Below are positions 23,401 through 38,470 of a stretch of 64,000 nt of DNA, piece after piece (positions within the stretch are counted from its first letter, which is position 1; each line of letters starts with the position of its first letter). The notes below the pieces were generated by a model. It was not told the DNA's origin. It saw only the letters and a program-made list of their open reading frames with translations, and made no database searches. The stretch spans positions 5,048,572 to 5,112,571 of the forward strand of contig NC_036448.1 in the NCBI RefSeq assembly GCF_002775205.1, read 5' to 3'. The stretch is from Xiphophorus maculatus. Taxonomy: Eukaryota; Chordata; Actinopteri; Cyprinodontiformes; Poeciliidae. The translations under genes and the position numbers were made by a program.

Positions 23401-23733
23401 GCTCTATTACGCAAAGTCAGACATGTGCGTATTGTGTAGGAGTAGGGGCTCTATTGGGCCGGTTCCAGATGGAGGAGGGTCCCTGTAAGCCGTCCCAGCT
23501 GGCCGTCCAGTTCACCAGCGAGGGAAGCACGCTGTCCGGCTGCGACATCCAGCTCGTCGGGACCGGCTACCGGCTGTCTTTGGTCAAGAAGAGATTCGCT
23601 GCAGGTCGGACCAGAGTTTGTTTTCATTTTCCAACCTTTTGCATCAAGATCCTCCCAATCCCTGATCCTCCTGATGTGTTTGTTGTGTCATTTTTATTTT
23701 TTTTTAACAGGAAAGTATTTGGCAGATAATTAG
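5442..23733 (+). CDS. sgip1: SH3-containing GRB2-like protein 3-interacting protein 1 (endocytic adaptor), 23 coding exons
   Basis: SGIP1 is an FCHo-related endocytic adaptor that acts at clathrin-coated pits, mainly in neurons. Exons: 5442-5451, 9544-9607, 9921-9966, 10292-10348, 10634-10676, 12390-12553, 12648-12659, 13118-13129, 13457-13481, 13960-14023, 15060-15130, 15217-15291, 15382-15450, 15532-16293, 17693-18049, 18185-18241, 19578-19689, 19792-19947, 21023-21155, 21264-21466, 22211-22275, 23440-23604, 23711-23733. They total 2,745 nt (914 aa; human about 828). In order: a basic N-terminus ([20 protein letters not shown]) that binds membrane lipids in the family; an acidic Ser stretch; RRSP microexons; a long Pro-rich region (about 240-610); and a C-terminal mu-homology domain (about 640-914) with [27 protein letters not shown] and the terminal KRFAAGKYLADN. 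The start is the first ATG of the MMQG exon, as in mammals. Intron 21 appears to be GC-AG. Exons 10 and 11 have weak donors (GTCTGT) and are the least certain. Confidence 0.95.
5638..5665. repeat. (TG)n microsatellite
   Basis: A short imperfect TG tract in sgip1 intron 1, interrupted once by GC. Confidence 0.8.
6064..6430. mobile_element. TTAA MITE, inverted and eroded copy
   Basis: It starts with TTAA at 6,064-6,067, followed by CGCTGCAGTATGTAA, and shares interior blocks (AACCAATCAGAGCCAGGAGG and others) with the element at 4,194-4,648 in the opposite orientation. The far end is eroded and no second TTAA is evident. It lies in intron 1 of sgip1. Confidence 0.65.
8003..8550. repeat. Degenerate (CACACCATACC)n-like low-complexity array, split by a MITE
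   Basis: Blocks rich in CATACC, CACACC and CATGCC units run from about 8,003 to 8,150 and resume at about 8,457-8,550. The gap is filled exactly by the hAT-type MITE at 8,151-8,456, so the array predates the insertion. Confidence 0.8.
8151..8456. mobile_element. hAT-type MITE with perfect 8-bp target duplication
   Basis: The ends are CAGTGGTTCCCAAAG and CTTTGGGAACCACTG. The element is 306 bp and is bracketed by the same 8-mer, CCATAACG, at 8,143-8,150 and 8,457-8,464. An 8-bp duplication with CAG...CTG ends is the hallmark of the hAT superfamily. It encodes no transposase. Confidence 0.88.
11805..12310. repeat. MITE-like element with TTTCACACCTGA-type ends
   Basis: It starts near a TTCCACACCTGACAGACCAG block and ends near a CATTCACACCTCACCAAAC block, and carries the internal motif GTGGTGGCGCTG. 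Copies of the same family occur near 42,030-42,440 and 63,820-64,000, with probable relatives at 36,020-36,290 and 58,075-58,385. It is non-coding and lies in sgip1 intron 5. Confidence 0.6.
13574..13877. mobile_element. Short Tc1/mariner-type MITE
   Basis: The ends are ACTGCCTTGCAAAA and the inverse of ACTGCCTTACAAAA, about 300 bp apart, with TA-containing flanks. It has no coding capacity. It sits about 90 bp after sgip1 exon 9. Confidence 0.55.
14570..14835. repeat. TAGCTA/CTAG-rich degenerate tandem array
   Basis: A run of about 265 bp built from TAGCTATCTAGATAACTAGC-like units. It is self-complementary at many scales and lies in sgip1 intron 10. Confidence 0.7.
16400..16625 (-). repeat. 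Repeat family A, inverted copy
   Basis: The reverse complement carries the same blocks as the + copies (GGTTGCCACAGGAGGTTAAA, CTCAAACATGCATGAAAGA). It faces the + copy at 16,853-17,395, so the two form an inverted pair in sgip1 intron 14. Confidence 0.6.
16853..17395 (+). repeat. Repeat family A, copy with internal hairpin
   Basis: It matches copy 1 at 3,466-3,890 along most of its length. A perfect 20-bp inverted repeat with a 6-nt loop lies at 16,925-16,970. Non-coding. Confidence 0.6.
18453..19049. repeat. hAT-like MITE (AGGGCTG...CAGCCC ends), eroded
   Basis: It is rich in TAATCGATTAAT-type motifs and ends with AATTGTTTCAGCCCC. Related elements are at 32,933-33,962 and 47,343-47,790. 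The left end is poorly kept. It lies in sgip1 intron 16. Confidence 0.5.
20401..20825. mobile_element. MITE with perfect 13-bp AGCTGCATTTCCA ends and central palindrome
   Basis: AGCTGCATTTCCA at 20,401-20,413 is matched by its exact inverse at 20,813-20,825. A perfect 34-bp palindrome at 20,581-20,614 lies close to the middle. It is the same family as 853-1405 and lies in sgip1 intron 18. Confidence 0.7.
20581..20614. repeat. Perfect 34-bp palindrome
   Basis: Two 17-nt arms (GTCATTTCAACAATTAA and its inverse) abut with no spacer. Confidence 0.9.
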
Positions 23734-24427
23734 CGAAAGCTGTCGGTGAAGAGCACCGAGGAAATGTGGCTTTTTGACTGTGAAGACTACGTATCCATCC
23801 CACGTTTAGTGCTCTTGACCGATTCTCCTCAGCGAACCGTCGGCGTGAACGGTGGAGGTCTGCTACAAGAACACAGTTTATGCAACCTAACACAAATCAT
23901 CCTTTGTGCACCTGGAACGGAGTTAAAGACGAGGAGCCGTCGAGTCTTTGTTGTTTTGGTGTAAAAAAAGAAAAAAACAATTCATAATAATTGTAATTCA
24001 TTCAGTGATCCAGCCTTATTTATTTAGTTATTTATTCTTTAGTTGGTCATTCCTGTAGATGCACTGCGAGAGGTAATGGGAGTTGATTGTATAAAGTCTA
24101 GAGCAATCTGAAAGGTGGAAAACTAGATCTGGTTGACACTGCCACCTCCCATCGGACAGTCAGAGTGAGAGTCCGTATTTTCATCCAATCAGAACCGTCC
24201 CCTCTGTTTTCAAGCCGCTTCGAAATGAAAACTACGCTAATTAGCATTCAGAGGCGACTGATGAGGATATGAAATTTGCCGTGCCTTGCAAAAATATTCC
24301 TTTTGCTATTTTTCCTGGTCTACATTGTTAAAACCCAAACTTCAACGGCTTTCATTGAGCTTTGACGTAACAGACCAACACGAAGTTGAGCCTGACTGCG
24401 AATTGGATGGTTTTCAATTGCTTAGCG

Positions 24428-24433
24428 AATAAA
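24428..24433 (+). terminator. Candidate sgip1 polyadenylation signal
   Basis: An AATAAA hexamer lies about 0.7 kb after the sgip1 stop codon. It sits in a degraded repeat, so its use is uncertain; other AT-rich candidates are possible. Confidence 0.25.
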
Positions 24434-24855
24434 AATATTAAATAAAATCCACCTCGGCGAGTGAAGACTCCAGGAAATCTGTTTTTTGCTGAAATTGGGT
24501 CTGCAACCATCTACCAGCTCTGCACATGTAAAGTCAGACATTTTTGTTGGTTCCTCCTTGTAAAATAATCAAAGCACCCAGATTCAATTGAACATTTTAA
24601 ACAGGGATCTGCAACTTTTACCATCCAAAGAACAGCTAAATAAAACTGGCTTAGAGCCGCCAATGTTACAAGACCTTTGGAAAAGACGACGTACATTTTT
24701 TCATGAATATCTGCTATTGGTAATTGGATAGCTTTTTAATTTTTTTTTTTGAAGACTCATTTTTTTGTTTCAAAACTAAAGAAAAAAAGAACATAGATAC
24801 ATTTTCCTCTGTGGAAATTGGTGCAAAGAAAACATCAATACAAGAATAATACATA

Positions 24856-26114
24856 CACTGCCTGGCCAAAATAAAAGTCGCCACCTGGATTTAACTAAGC
24901 AAATAGGTACAAGCCTCCTATTGGATAAGTACTGCATAGGCGATTATCTTTCAGCTGGCAACAAGTTATTTAACCCCAGCTGATGCAATGAGTAACTCCT
25001 CATTTCTTAAACAACCATGGCAAAAGACACATCCTGTGGTCGTGGAAAAGACGTTAGTCTGTTTAAGAAGGGTCAAATCATTGGCATGCATCAAGCAGAG
25101 AAAACATCTAAGGAGATTGCAGAAACTACTAGAATTGGGTTAAGAACTGTCCAACGCATCATTAAAAACTGGAAGGATGGTGGGGAACCATCGTCTTCCA
25201 GGAAGAAATGTGGTCGGAAAAAAATCCTGAATGATCGTGATCGGCGATTACTTAAACGTTTGGTCAAATCAAATCGAAGAAAAACAACAGCAGAACTCAG
25301 GAGTATGTTTAATTGTGAACGCAAAAGCATTTCCACACGCACAATGCGAGTGGAAGGGGTTGGGATTGAACAGCTGTGTAACCGTAAGAAAACCTCTAAT
25401 CAGTAAGGCTAACCAGAAAAAAAGGCTTCAGTTTCCTAGGGAGCATAAAGATTGGACTCTGGAGGAATGGAAGAGGGTCATGTGGTCTGATGAGTCCAGA
25501 TTTACCCTGTTCCAGAGTGATGGGCGCATCAGGGTAAGAAGAGAGGCAGGTGAAGTGATGCACCCATCAAGCCTAGTGCCTACTGTACAAGCCTGTGGGG
25601 GCAGTGCTGTGATCTGGGGTTGCTGCAGTTGGTCAGGTCTAGGTTCAGCAACATTGTGTGCCCAAAGAATGAGGTCAGCTGACTACCTGAATATACTGGA
25701 TGACCAGGTTATTCCATCAATGGATTTTGTCTTCCCAAATGGAACGGGCATATTCCAAGATGACAATGCCAGGATTCACCGGGCTCACATTGTGAAAGAG
25801 TGGTTCAGGGAGCACGAGACATCTTTTTCACACATGGATTGGCCACCACAGAGTCCAGACCTTAACCCCATTGAGAATCTTTGGGATGTGCTGGAGAAGG
25901 CTTTGTGCAGTGGTCAGACTCTCCCATCATCAATACAAGATCTTGGTGAAAGATTAATGCAACACTGGATGGAAATAAATCTTGTGACACTGCAGAAGCT
26001 TATTGAAACAATGCCACAGCGAATGCGGGATGTAATCAAAGCTAAAGGCGGTCCGACAAAATATTAGAGACTGTGACCATTTTTTGGTGGCGACTTTTTT
26101 TTGGCCAGGCAGTG
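24856..26114 (+). mobile_element. Tc1/mariner-family DNA transposon, near complete
   Basis: It is about 1.26 kb, flanked by TA at 24,854-24,855 and 26,115-26,116. The terminal inverted repeats begin CACTGCCTGGCCAAAA and run for about 29-30 nt to GTCGCCACC; they differ only by small indels in the A-run. One transposase gene (25,017-26,067) lies inside in the + direction. It sits between sgip1 and insl5. Confidence 0.93.
25017..26067 (+). pseudogene. Tc1-like transposase, DD34E type, one frameshift
   Basis: The enzyme cuts and pastes the element at TA sites. From ATG 25,017 the first frame gives a paired-like helix-turn-helix region (KKGQIIGMHQAEKTSKEIAE, RTVQRIIKNWKDGG) and a basic linker. 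The frame is lost near 25,340-25,350 and coding similarity continues in the next frame up to 26,067. All three catalytic residues remain visible: Asp in WSDESRF, Asp in [11 protein letters not shown], and Glu in [10 protein letters not shown]. The length without the shift is about that of the family (roughly 340-350 aa). A single indel as the only obvious lesion suggests recent decay. It is inactive as it stands, unless the shift is an assembly error. Confidence 0.9.
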
Positions 26115-27019
26115 TATAAATGTAAGTCATACTGTCATACTAAATCATACTATTCTGTTTTGGGAATTCAATGTAATTACGCCACAATAAACAACTGCTG
26201 CATTTGTTAGCACAGCTACATTTAAAAACATTAGCTGCTTCTTTGTCATTTTTCACCAAAGTTATATTACGTAAGGCCTGTGGCTACCAAGTTTTCCCGT
26301 AGTGACGAGCATGCTGGGCTTTGTGTTGATCTATCGTATGAAATCTCAAAACATTACAATGAAGTCTGATGGAATGTGACAAAAAATACATAAAAAAAGT
26401 TTATATCGATCAAAACACCAATTACGGTAGTAAGAATGTTTGGGGAGTTTTCTTTTCATAATTCTTGAATTTGGTAAAATAGTTTTTTTTTTCTTCACTG
26501 CATCGAACTTCCTGAAAGTGTCAGATTTTTCATCTCCTGGTGCTTTGATTTAGAGGAATAAATAGGAGTAGCGCTGTACTAATACATGCAACAAATTATG
26601 GTGGGAGTGTTTGGCGGTTTTACGGGGGATTTCGTTCGGTCATGGAGGCTGCGGCTTCCCCTGGACCAGTCGGAGTAAACGGTTCAAAGTTCAACATGTT
26701 TGCCGTGGGATATGTGAGTGCCATATGTGGATGAGGAGGAGTTGCTGAAGACGTCTCCAGAGTTGATGACTGTAGGAAGTTGCCTTTGATGCTGCTAAAA
26801 AAACATACGGTCACTTTTTGTTGGCCAAGACCTCGAGGTCGTGAGTAGGGAATTTTTAGGGATGTTCTGGCTGTCGTCGGTCAACAGTAGAACGTCTTTC
26901 TAATGGGGACGGCACTATTTAAGTCTCTGTTTTATTATTTCCTTCCTTTTTTCACCATCATAAATACACGATTTATCATTTTCTAATAGCAATATTTTGA
27001 AGCCTATGTGTAAAAAGTG

Positions 27020-27022
27020 TAC

Positions 27023-27062
<40 letters not shown>
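27020..27062. repeat. (AT)n microsatellite
   Basis: A run of alternating TA, with one extra A near the start. Confidence 0.85.
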
Positions 27063-27065
<3 letters not shown>

Positions 27066-27614
27066 GCCGTTTCGGACATTTGTCTGGACATATGGACATG
27101 TCTGTGGTTATCCCTTAGTTTGTTGATGTCAGCACTCGGAATACATTTAGTTCACGACACGCTCTTCATCTGGTGTTTTTCATGCAGGTTTGTGTTCAGA
27201 AATAATAATTTAGAACAAAAAAAAAGCTACTTGTGGATGTTTCTTAATGGTGCCACATGAAAGTGTTTTTGTCACCCCACCGTTCCCATGGAAGCAATAC
27301 CAGTTTGTCCATCTTCATCCTGGTCATGATGTGTGTGTGTATTTTCTGTGTAGGTGTGCTTTGGGACGAGACTTCTAGCTTTCTCTTAAGTCTCCACTCA
27401 ACGTTTCGCTGTCCATGCTCCTTCGAACACTCACTGTCAATAAATCTGGCATGTCATTGATATACCTAGAGGTGTTTTCCATGCGATTTTAATGCTGTTT
27501 GTTTTCGGTCGGCGCACAGAATCCAGTTTCACTGCATCTTGTTGCGCAATGTGTTTTGCACATCACAATCACTTTGTTTACTCAACTTGGTCTGGGTTAT
27601 ATATTTGCGATGAC

Positions 27615-27990
27615 GCATCGGGGCCATTGTAGATGGACAAAAAAGGGGAGTAAATTTCTGCTATAAACCTCAGAAATTTTGAGATTAATATCAGAAATCT
27701 AGAAGAATAAAAGAAAAATTCTGAGCTCTAAAAGGCAAAGATTTTGCAAGAGTAAACCCATTAAATGTTTTAATTCCTTGAACATTTTAGATTTTTTTTT
27801 AAAACTCAGACATTTTCAAGATTTTTTCTAGAAGATTTCTGAGATTGATCTAAAAAAGAATTCGGAGTTTTTTCCAACATATTTACTTTTCAAGCTCAGA
27901 AATTTCCACGTTTTCTTTTGTAGTATAGAAAATTTCAGATACCTTTTGGTGAAAATGTACTCCTTTTTTTCCTATCTGCAATGACCCTAA
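27615..27990. repeat. MITE with GGGCCATTGTAGAT-type ends
   Basis: The left end, GGGCCATTGTAGATGG followed by an A-run and GGAGTA, is mirrored at the right end by TACTCC, a T-run and CTATCTGCAATGACCCT. The interior repeats TCAGAAATTT-like motifs. Partial copies lie near 31,430-31,520 and 61,190-61,330. Confidence 0.6.
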
Positions 27991-28037
27991 TAAACAGTCG
28001 TAGCCATCTGATTCTTTATTTTTCTTTTAGTTTTTTA

Positions 28038-29052
28038 CAGTGCCTTGTAAAAGTAATCACACCCATATTTTCCTGTTTTGTGACGTCACAACAAACCTCA
28101 GTGTATTTTTTGCAAGAAACCAAAACTAAATGTGTATGTGTAAAGTTACTGAAACATAATGGAGAAAACAATTTTTCAAAAATTGACAGTGAAAAATTTC
28201 AAAAGTGTGGCATGTGTTTGTCTCCAGCCTCCCTGCATTAAAATCTTATTTTACATCACTTGACATCACCTTAAATAGGAACTCCGAGGTAGGTTGTTTT
28301 ATGACCTCCACGGGATGCAAACCATTAATTGACTTATTTATTGAGAATTAATGGGTTATTAGATTAAAATGAGTTCCAATAGATTAGTAATGTCCGCTTA
28401 GAGACCTTCTGTTAGTGTTGCGGTTTGGCCGCCATCCAGCAGAGGGCGCCGCTGGTCATCCTTACGTGGAGCCATACTCCCTGAACGGTAAAAAATAAGC
28501 TGTAAACGAAGTCTGGTGTGGCGTGAAAAAAAGCACTTTATATGTGTTGAAATATAAACATTCAAGAAGCTCATTGAGTTTTACCTCAATAGCCATTGAT
28601 AAAATGGAAAGACGAGGAACGTCTGGTACATAAGAAGATGCAGATTTTTAAGAAAATGGCCGCTTATCAATTAATCGTGAATAAACCCATACATTTGATC
28701 AACTTTAGATCAACTCATTAGTCAATAACTTCCATCTATATGACCTGCCCATCCTTTAAACTTCTCCAAATCCTTCTCCCTGACCAGTCTCCTGTGTTTC
28801 ATTGTCTTAATGTTTGTTCTCTGACTTATACCGACATTAAATTAGACATAGCTCAACTGTCTAATAAAAAAAAGAGTCTTCTGATACCACTTAGGTTTTC
28901 GTTCGAGGTGTAAAGGAGACTGAATGCAAATCCATTCTTCTCTACTTCGTGCTAGCGGTTCACAAAGTAATCCCTATAAAATACACTGAGTTTTGTAGCT
29001 TTACTATGACAAACTGTGAAAGGGTTTAAGAGGGTGTGGATACTGTTACAGG
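28038..29052. repeat. Tc1/mariner-type non-autonomous element or fragment
   Basis: It starts with ACAGTGCCTTGTAAAAGTAA, a widespread fish element end. The right side carries AGGGTGTGGATACTGTTACA, which looks like a decayed inverse. There is no transposase frame. Confidence 0.4.
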
Positions 29053-29719
29053 GACTTGCATAACTGTATTTATATAATTTTTCTTTTGCCTTATTAATGA
29101 ATCAAAACAATGGTTATCATGTGATCCTCTTCCTCAACTTTTCTCTGCCTTTTGGCTGTCATATTTTTAATGTGATAGAGTCAGAATATGCAAACATCTC
29201 ATGTAAATTTCACACCCAAAGCTTTTAAAGGTAAATATATGAAAAAGTCTATATAATGTAACATCTGTTTTACTTGGTAATAAAGAAGAGAAAACTGAGG
29301 AAGGACGTCTTTGTGTTACTTCAGGAGTTTTAAGCAGATGTGTCGAGATGTAAAAAAAAAAAAAACTAATTTAACTGTTACGTATACCCATTGATCAGCT
29401 AGCTAAAAGTCATTTCCATCATTTTACAGCATGAAAATTAGGTAAACTGACTTCACAACTCATTTATGATATAATGGCATACACAGGACGTACAACCTTC
29501 TACCCGGCGTCTTAAATCGGAAATGATGGCCATAAAGTCTAAACCAAACAGGTTTTATGAGTGTTTTTCCTCACCGCGTGTGGAGCAGTAAAAGCTCTCA
29601 CTCAAATCAAAGCCAATAATCAGTAAATACAGACCCATGTCCAATACACCATTTCAAAGGGTATTAAAAAGACAGTTTATGATCAAATGTACCTCCTCAT
29701 GATAAGGATAACCTCTTTA

Positions 29720-30060
29720 GTGCTTTTCATTCAGGCTGTAGACGACGTCACAACACAGAGACTGCTTTAGGCTGACGAGTTTAAAACTTCTGACTTGGAA
29801 TAACTTGATTTCAGTGCTGCGTTTGACAAAGTTGTTCTCAACATACTAATTGATAGACTTGAAAAATTAGTAGAATTCTTTATTACTGTCCTAAACGACC
29901 ACAGAACAATCCATGGCAATCACAAATCTGGGCAAACAAATACATTTTGGGGCTTCCCTGGGCTCCGTTCTCAGACTACTTTTACATACAGGCTTTCCTC
30001 TTTGTGAACAACTTAATCATTATACAAGTACTTTGGACAAACATTCATGATGCCTTTTAT
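29720..30060 (+). pseudogene. Decayed LINE reverse-transcriptase fragment
   Basis: Frame-broken translation shows LDFSAAFDKVVLNILIDRL, close to the conserved L-D-x-S-A-A-F-D-T-V motif of non-LTR retrotransposon reverse transcriptases (L2/jockey-like). It has stops and shifts throughout. Confidence 0.5.
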
Positions 30061-30061
30061 T
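30056..30061 (-). terminator. insl5 polyadenylation signal
   Basis: AATAAA on the minus strand, about 80 nt after the insl5 stop codon. Confidence 0.6.
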
Positions 30062-30141
30062 CGTGCCTACATGGTAAATCCCAACATTATGGATACATTT
30101 GTGACTGAAATATGATGGCATCTGATAGATGAGCTTCCCCT

Positions 30142-30568
30142 CTAGCACAGCATGGACAGCTCATTTCTTCGGCAGCCTTTTTGACAGCACGTTGTTATCA
30201 AGGCCTGGTCCTGGTCCCTGCGATGATAGTCCATCCCTGGAAGCTCTCCTGACTTCACGAAGTCCGGCTCTTCTCCGTTGACTTTCCAGAAGTCTGTCGT
30301 GAAACAGAAACGAGTCAGATTTGTACTAAGACATCAACGTTGCTGCAGTTTATCGAGCTAACGAGCACTGACCGTCTGGCAGAAACCCCTTCTCCTTCTC
30401 CTCCTCCTCCAGGTGTCTTCTCCACCTGGACCCTCCGCAGGTGAACACCAACGCTCGCACAAGAGCCCGGCCACAAAGCCGCATGGAATTCCTGCTCTCC
30501 TGGGCCTGGAGGTTTGCGGCACACAACAGGCAGCAGAGCAGAACGCCGAGTTGGAGTGACGATCTCAT
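30142..30568 (-). CDS. insl5: Insulin-like peptide 5 precursor (relaxin family), two exons
   Basis: A secreted two-chain hormone; in mammals INSL5 signals through RXFP4. Minus-strand exons are 30,373-30,568 and 30,142-30,293, joined in phase 1 across a 79-nt intron with GTCAGT donor and CAG acceptor; the product is 115 aa (human 135). Signal peptide about residues 1-22 (MRSSLQLGVLLCCLLCAANL). B chain near 27-48: RLCGRALVRALVFTCGG, holding the relaxin-family R-x-x-x-R-x-x-V motif and both B-chain cysteines, then SRWRR, a likely cleavage site, as in mammalian INSL5. The connecting peptide is short and acidic. A chain near 96-115 ends CCQKGCRRNELSMLC, the CC-x3-C-x8-C pattern. I chose Met 30,568 because an upstream in-frame Met at 30,583 lies about at the expected transcription start. 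insl5a versus insl5b cannot be decided here. Confidence 0.93.
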
Positions 30569-30607
30569 GTTGTTCAAATTCACACAACATCCGTCCTCAG
30601 CAGCCTC

Positions 30608-30615
30608 TATTTATA
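30608..30615 (-). promoter_or_regulatory. TATA box of insl5
   Basis: TATAAATA on the minus strand, 40 nt upstream of the chosen ATG. A start 25-30 nt downstream would give a 5' UTR of only about 10-20 nt. Confidence 0.65.
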
Positions 30616-31940
30616 CAGCATCCACCGAGTCTCCCCCCCCCTCCATCCCTGGGCGATTCACATGTAAATGCCCCTTGTTATCTTTGGAAATCATCGTGTG
30701 CTTTCGCCAAACGGATGTCGCTTTGGTGATTTGGGATATGTGTGGGAATCTAGGCTGCTGTAAAGATGACCGATAAGCTACATTTTCGTAGAGAGAAGAT
30801 CCCTTTTACATCTGACCCGCTGAGTTTTTACTGCCGGGGATTTAGTTGAGAGTCACTTAATGGATTTCTTGAGATAACATGTGGATCTGATTGCTTTCTA
30901 CATAGCAACAAAGTGGAATGTATGTGGCTATTGCAAACAGCAATTCTGAGAAAAAAATGCATTTGCAGGTACACTTGTCAAAGGAACAGCTTCAGCCATA
31001 AAGAACTTGTTATCTGTCTGTTTGTCTTAGTAAAAGCCGATTCATGTTAAAATTACCAGTATAGTTGGTTTTTTTATGATGCAGTTTCCTGCTGTAATTT
31101 ACACCAGTTGATGCTGTAATATAATTATATTACTATTATTACTTAGGAATCTATTTTATAGGCTAAGAATTAGACCTGTTTTTTGGTTTTTATAGTGCTG
31201 TGAGTTATACTTTAATTGTCCCCCTACACCTGAAATGAACGTACAGTATAATAAAAAAATATTGCATTTTGGTTTTCTACTATCAGACAAGGATCCCACC
31301 TCCGTCCTTGTTAAATAATGAATTAGGTGTATCTGAGCAAACTCGAAAGCTAAGTTCAGGTTCACCAGCCACACCCAGGCCTCATGACTGCTAAACCTGC
31401 GAGATTAAAAAATGGCTGAGTTTCTTTCTTGCTAACTTTTTTTCAAACTCAGAAATTTCCTTTTTTTTCTTTTGGCGGAAGTTTACGCCTCCTTTTTTTC
31501 TACAATTACCCTAATACGTTTTGTCGTAGTAACCCTACTGAAATAAATCCTTGTTTAATTAAGAAAGATGAAATAGCTCCAGGCTCGACTTATTTTTTCT
31601 TTAGCGCCTGCGCATTAAGTCCTACACGCTTGCAGGCGGAGTAAAAAGTAGTTCCCATCAACGCCGTCTCGTTTAGGAAAAATCACAATAATTCAGTTAC
31701 TTTCTAAGATGCACTCTTTAAGATGCATTATCTAAAGTGAATGAAGTATTGAAAGTATTTATACCTAACATAGAGAATCGATTTTAAAGGTCTGCTATCG
31801 GACAATAGATATTCCAGTATCAATCCGGACTTTCATCCGTCAAAAAGCGAAGAGGAAGAAAGAGTTCCCTCCATTAACGGATTGCTGCGCGAGACTCAAC
31901 TTTACTCGTTGGATTATTAGAAAGCTTTATTTCCATAAAA

Positions 31941-36750
<4,810 letters not shown>

Positions 36751-37409
36751 GCAGCTCATGTGGCAGCTTTGCTCCTGGGCTTCATTGTTAGATTTCACCA
36801 TTTCTTTCTTTGTTCAAAGTGTTAAACCAATGACAATTAAGGTGTGATAAATGTCACCAGTTTTGCTTGTTTTAAAAGTTTTAGAATTGTTTTCAGGCTT
36901 TGCAGAAAACATGTTAAATATTACATTAGAATTTTCTTCTGGAACATACATTTATTAACCTGTAATTCTGCTCCGTAGCATTTTGAATGTTTTGGATATT
37001 GAAGCTTTTTTCTGTGAGCCGTTTGTTTTTATGTGGTCGCTCATTTTTTGACTGGGACTGTGAGTGTTTTTCTGAATGTTGTAACTCCTCCAGCCTGACC
37101 TCCACATTGCCCGCTCACAATGCATTTCTTTAAAGCTGTTTATTTTTCTACATAATCCTGACCAGTTGGTACAGAGCTCCCAGGTCTAGCCACATGGGAG
37201 AAGAAAACACAACTATATAATATCTTGTGGTAACAACGTCATTATAAAGAGGTATGGCCAAGCGTGTTTTTTAATTCCCATGTCACCGGATGGGCTCTGT
37301 ACGTTTGTCTATCTTTGGATTTTGTAATTTTCAGTCTGTGGTGGATTTAGGATGGTTTCTTAAATAGCTTTTCATTAATAACTTGATGGAGTAACTTCAT
37401 AGAGTTTCA

Positions 37410-37415
37410 AATAAA
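37410..37415 (+). terminator. Beta-tubulin polyadenylation signal
   Basis: AATAAA about 660 nt after the stop codon, the first canonical hexamer I find in the 3' UTR. Confidence 0.6.
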
Positions 37416-37879
37416 GATTTTTACCCTGGTACTAAGCTGTGAATTGGTAATTTTTGTCAGCTGAAGGCATATTCGAGGCGATTTTAATGCTTTCATGTTG
37501 AAAATAAAGGAAATAAATCTGGATGTTACAGAGCCAGAGTGTAAAGGGCGACATCTGCTGGCCAAATGGCAGCATTGTATTTAATGGGGGAAACCTTTGA
37601 GCCATATGGAATTAAAATTCAGCACATGCGCAGTAACATGATGCAATGATCTGAAACAATAATAAAACTAAACTCATAGAATACTTTCAGATCCATCTAA
37701 CATACAACAGCTGACGTTGGTGATGGTCTGCAGAACTCTGGATCCCGAGGAGGAAACAAAAGTTCTGGTCCAACTTTCTGCAGCAGAAGCAGAGCAACAG
37801 AAAGTTCATGATTTGCATTGAAATGAAATCTAAGCTGAACATTTAGTTGAGATCTGTTCACTTATCTCTGCATAAATGA

Positions 37880-38470
37880 ACCCTTTCATGCATAGTGGTC
37901 ACCACAGCAGAATGCTGCTGCAAGAGTCCTAACTAAAACAAAAAGAGATCAGCATATCAGTCCAGTTCTAAGATCCCTGCACTGGCTGCCTGTTGCTCAA
38001 AGAATAGAATTTAAAATCTCCTTAATAGTTTACAAAGCACTTCGTAATAGAAACCCAGACTACTGTACATTTCTGATCTTAAACCCTGTATACCACTCAC
38101 ACCTTTAAGATGATCAGAATCAAACCTACTTACTATTCCGAGAGTCAGAACTAAACATGGTGAAGCAGCTTTTAGTTTTTATGCTCCAACACTCTGGAAT
38201 GAGCTTCCTGCTCATTGTAAAACTGCCCCTACCTTCAGTTTATCTAAAACAAGGTTAAAAACCTTCTTAATTCAAGTTGCCTATGCTTACATTTTTTAAT
38301 TCTATTCGTTCACTATATTTAAAATTTTTTATGTTTACTGTGTTTATTTTTAATCTGCTTGATTTTTTTAAATTTTATTACTATCTTCTTGTATGTTGTT
38401 TTTAACTTTCTTGTACAGGCACTTTGAATTGTCTTTGGCTGAAAGGTGCTCTATAAATGAAGTTGCCTTG
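37880..38470 (+). pseudogene. LINE 3' end (L2/CR1-like), decayed
   Basis: Translation shows ALHWLPVAQRIEFKISLIVY, a conserved C-terminal stretch of L2-type reverse transcriptases. Later come a shifted ESELNMVKQLL-like block and the tail GGTGCTCTATAAATGAAGTT typical of the 3' UTR. The 5' part of the element is absent, as expected for 5'-truncated LINE copies. Confidence 0.65.

Larger units (their letters stand above)
26120..30050. other. Intergenic, repeat-rich, no gene seen
   Basis: It holds an AT microsatellite at about 27,022-27,062, a MITE at about 27,615-27,990, a larger Tc1-type MITE or fragment at about 28,038-29,052, and LINE reverse-transcriptase remnants from about 29,720. The open frames are short and unsupported. 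Confidence 0.6.
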
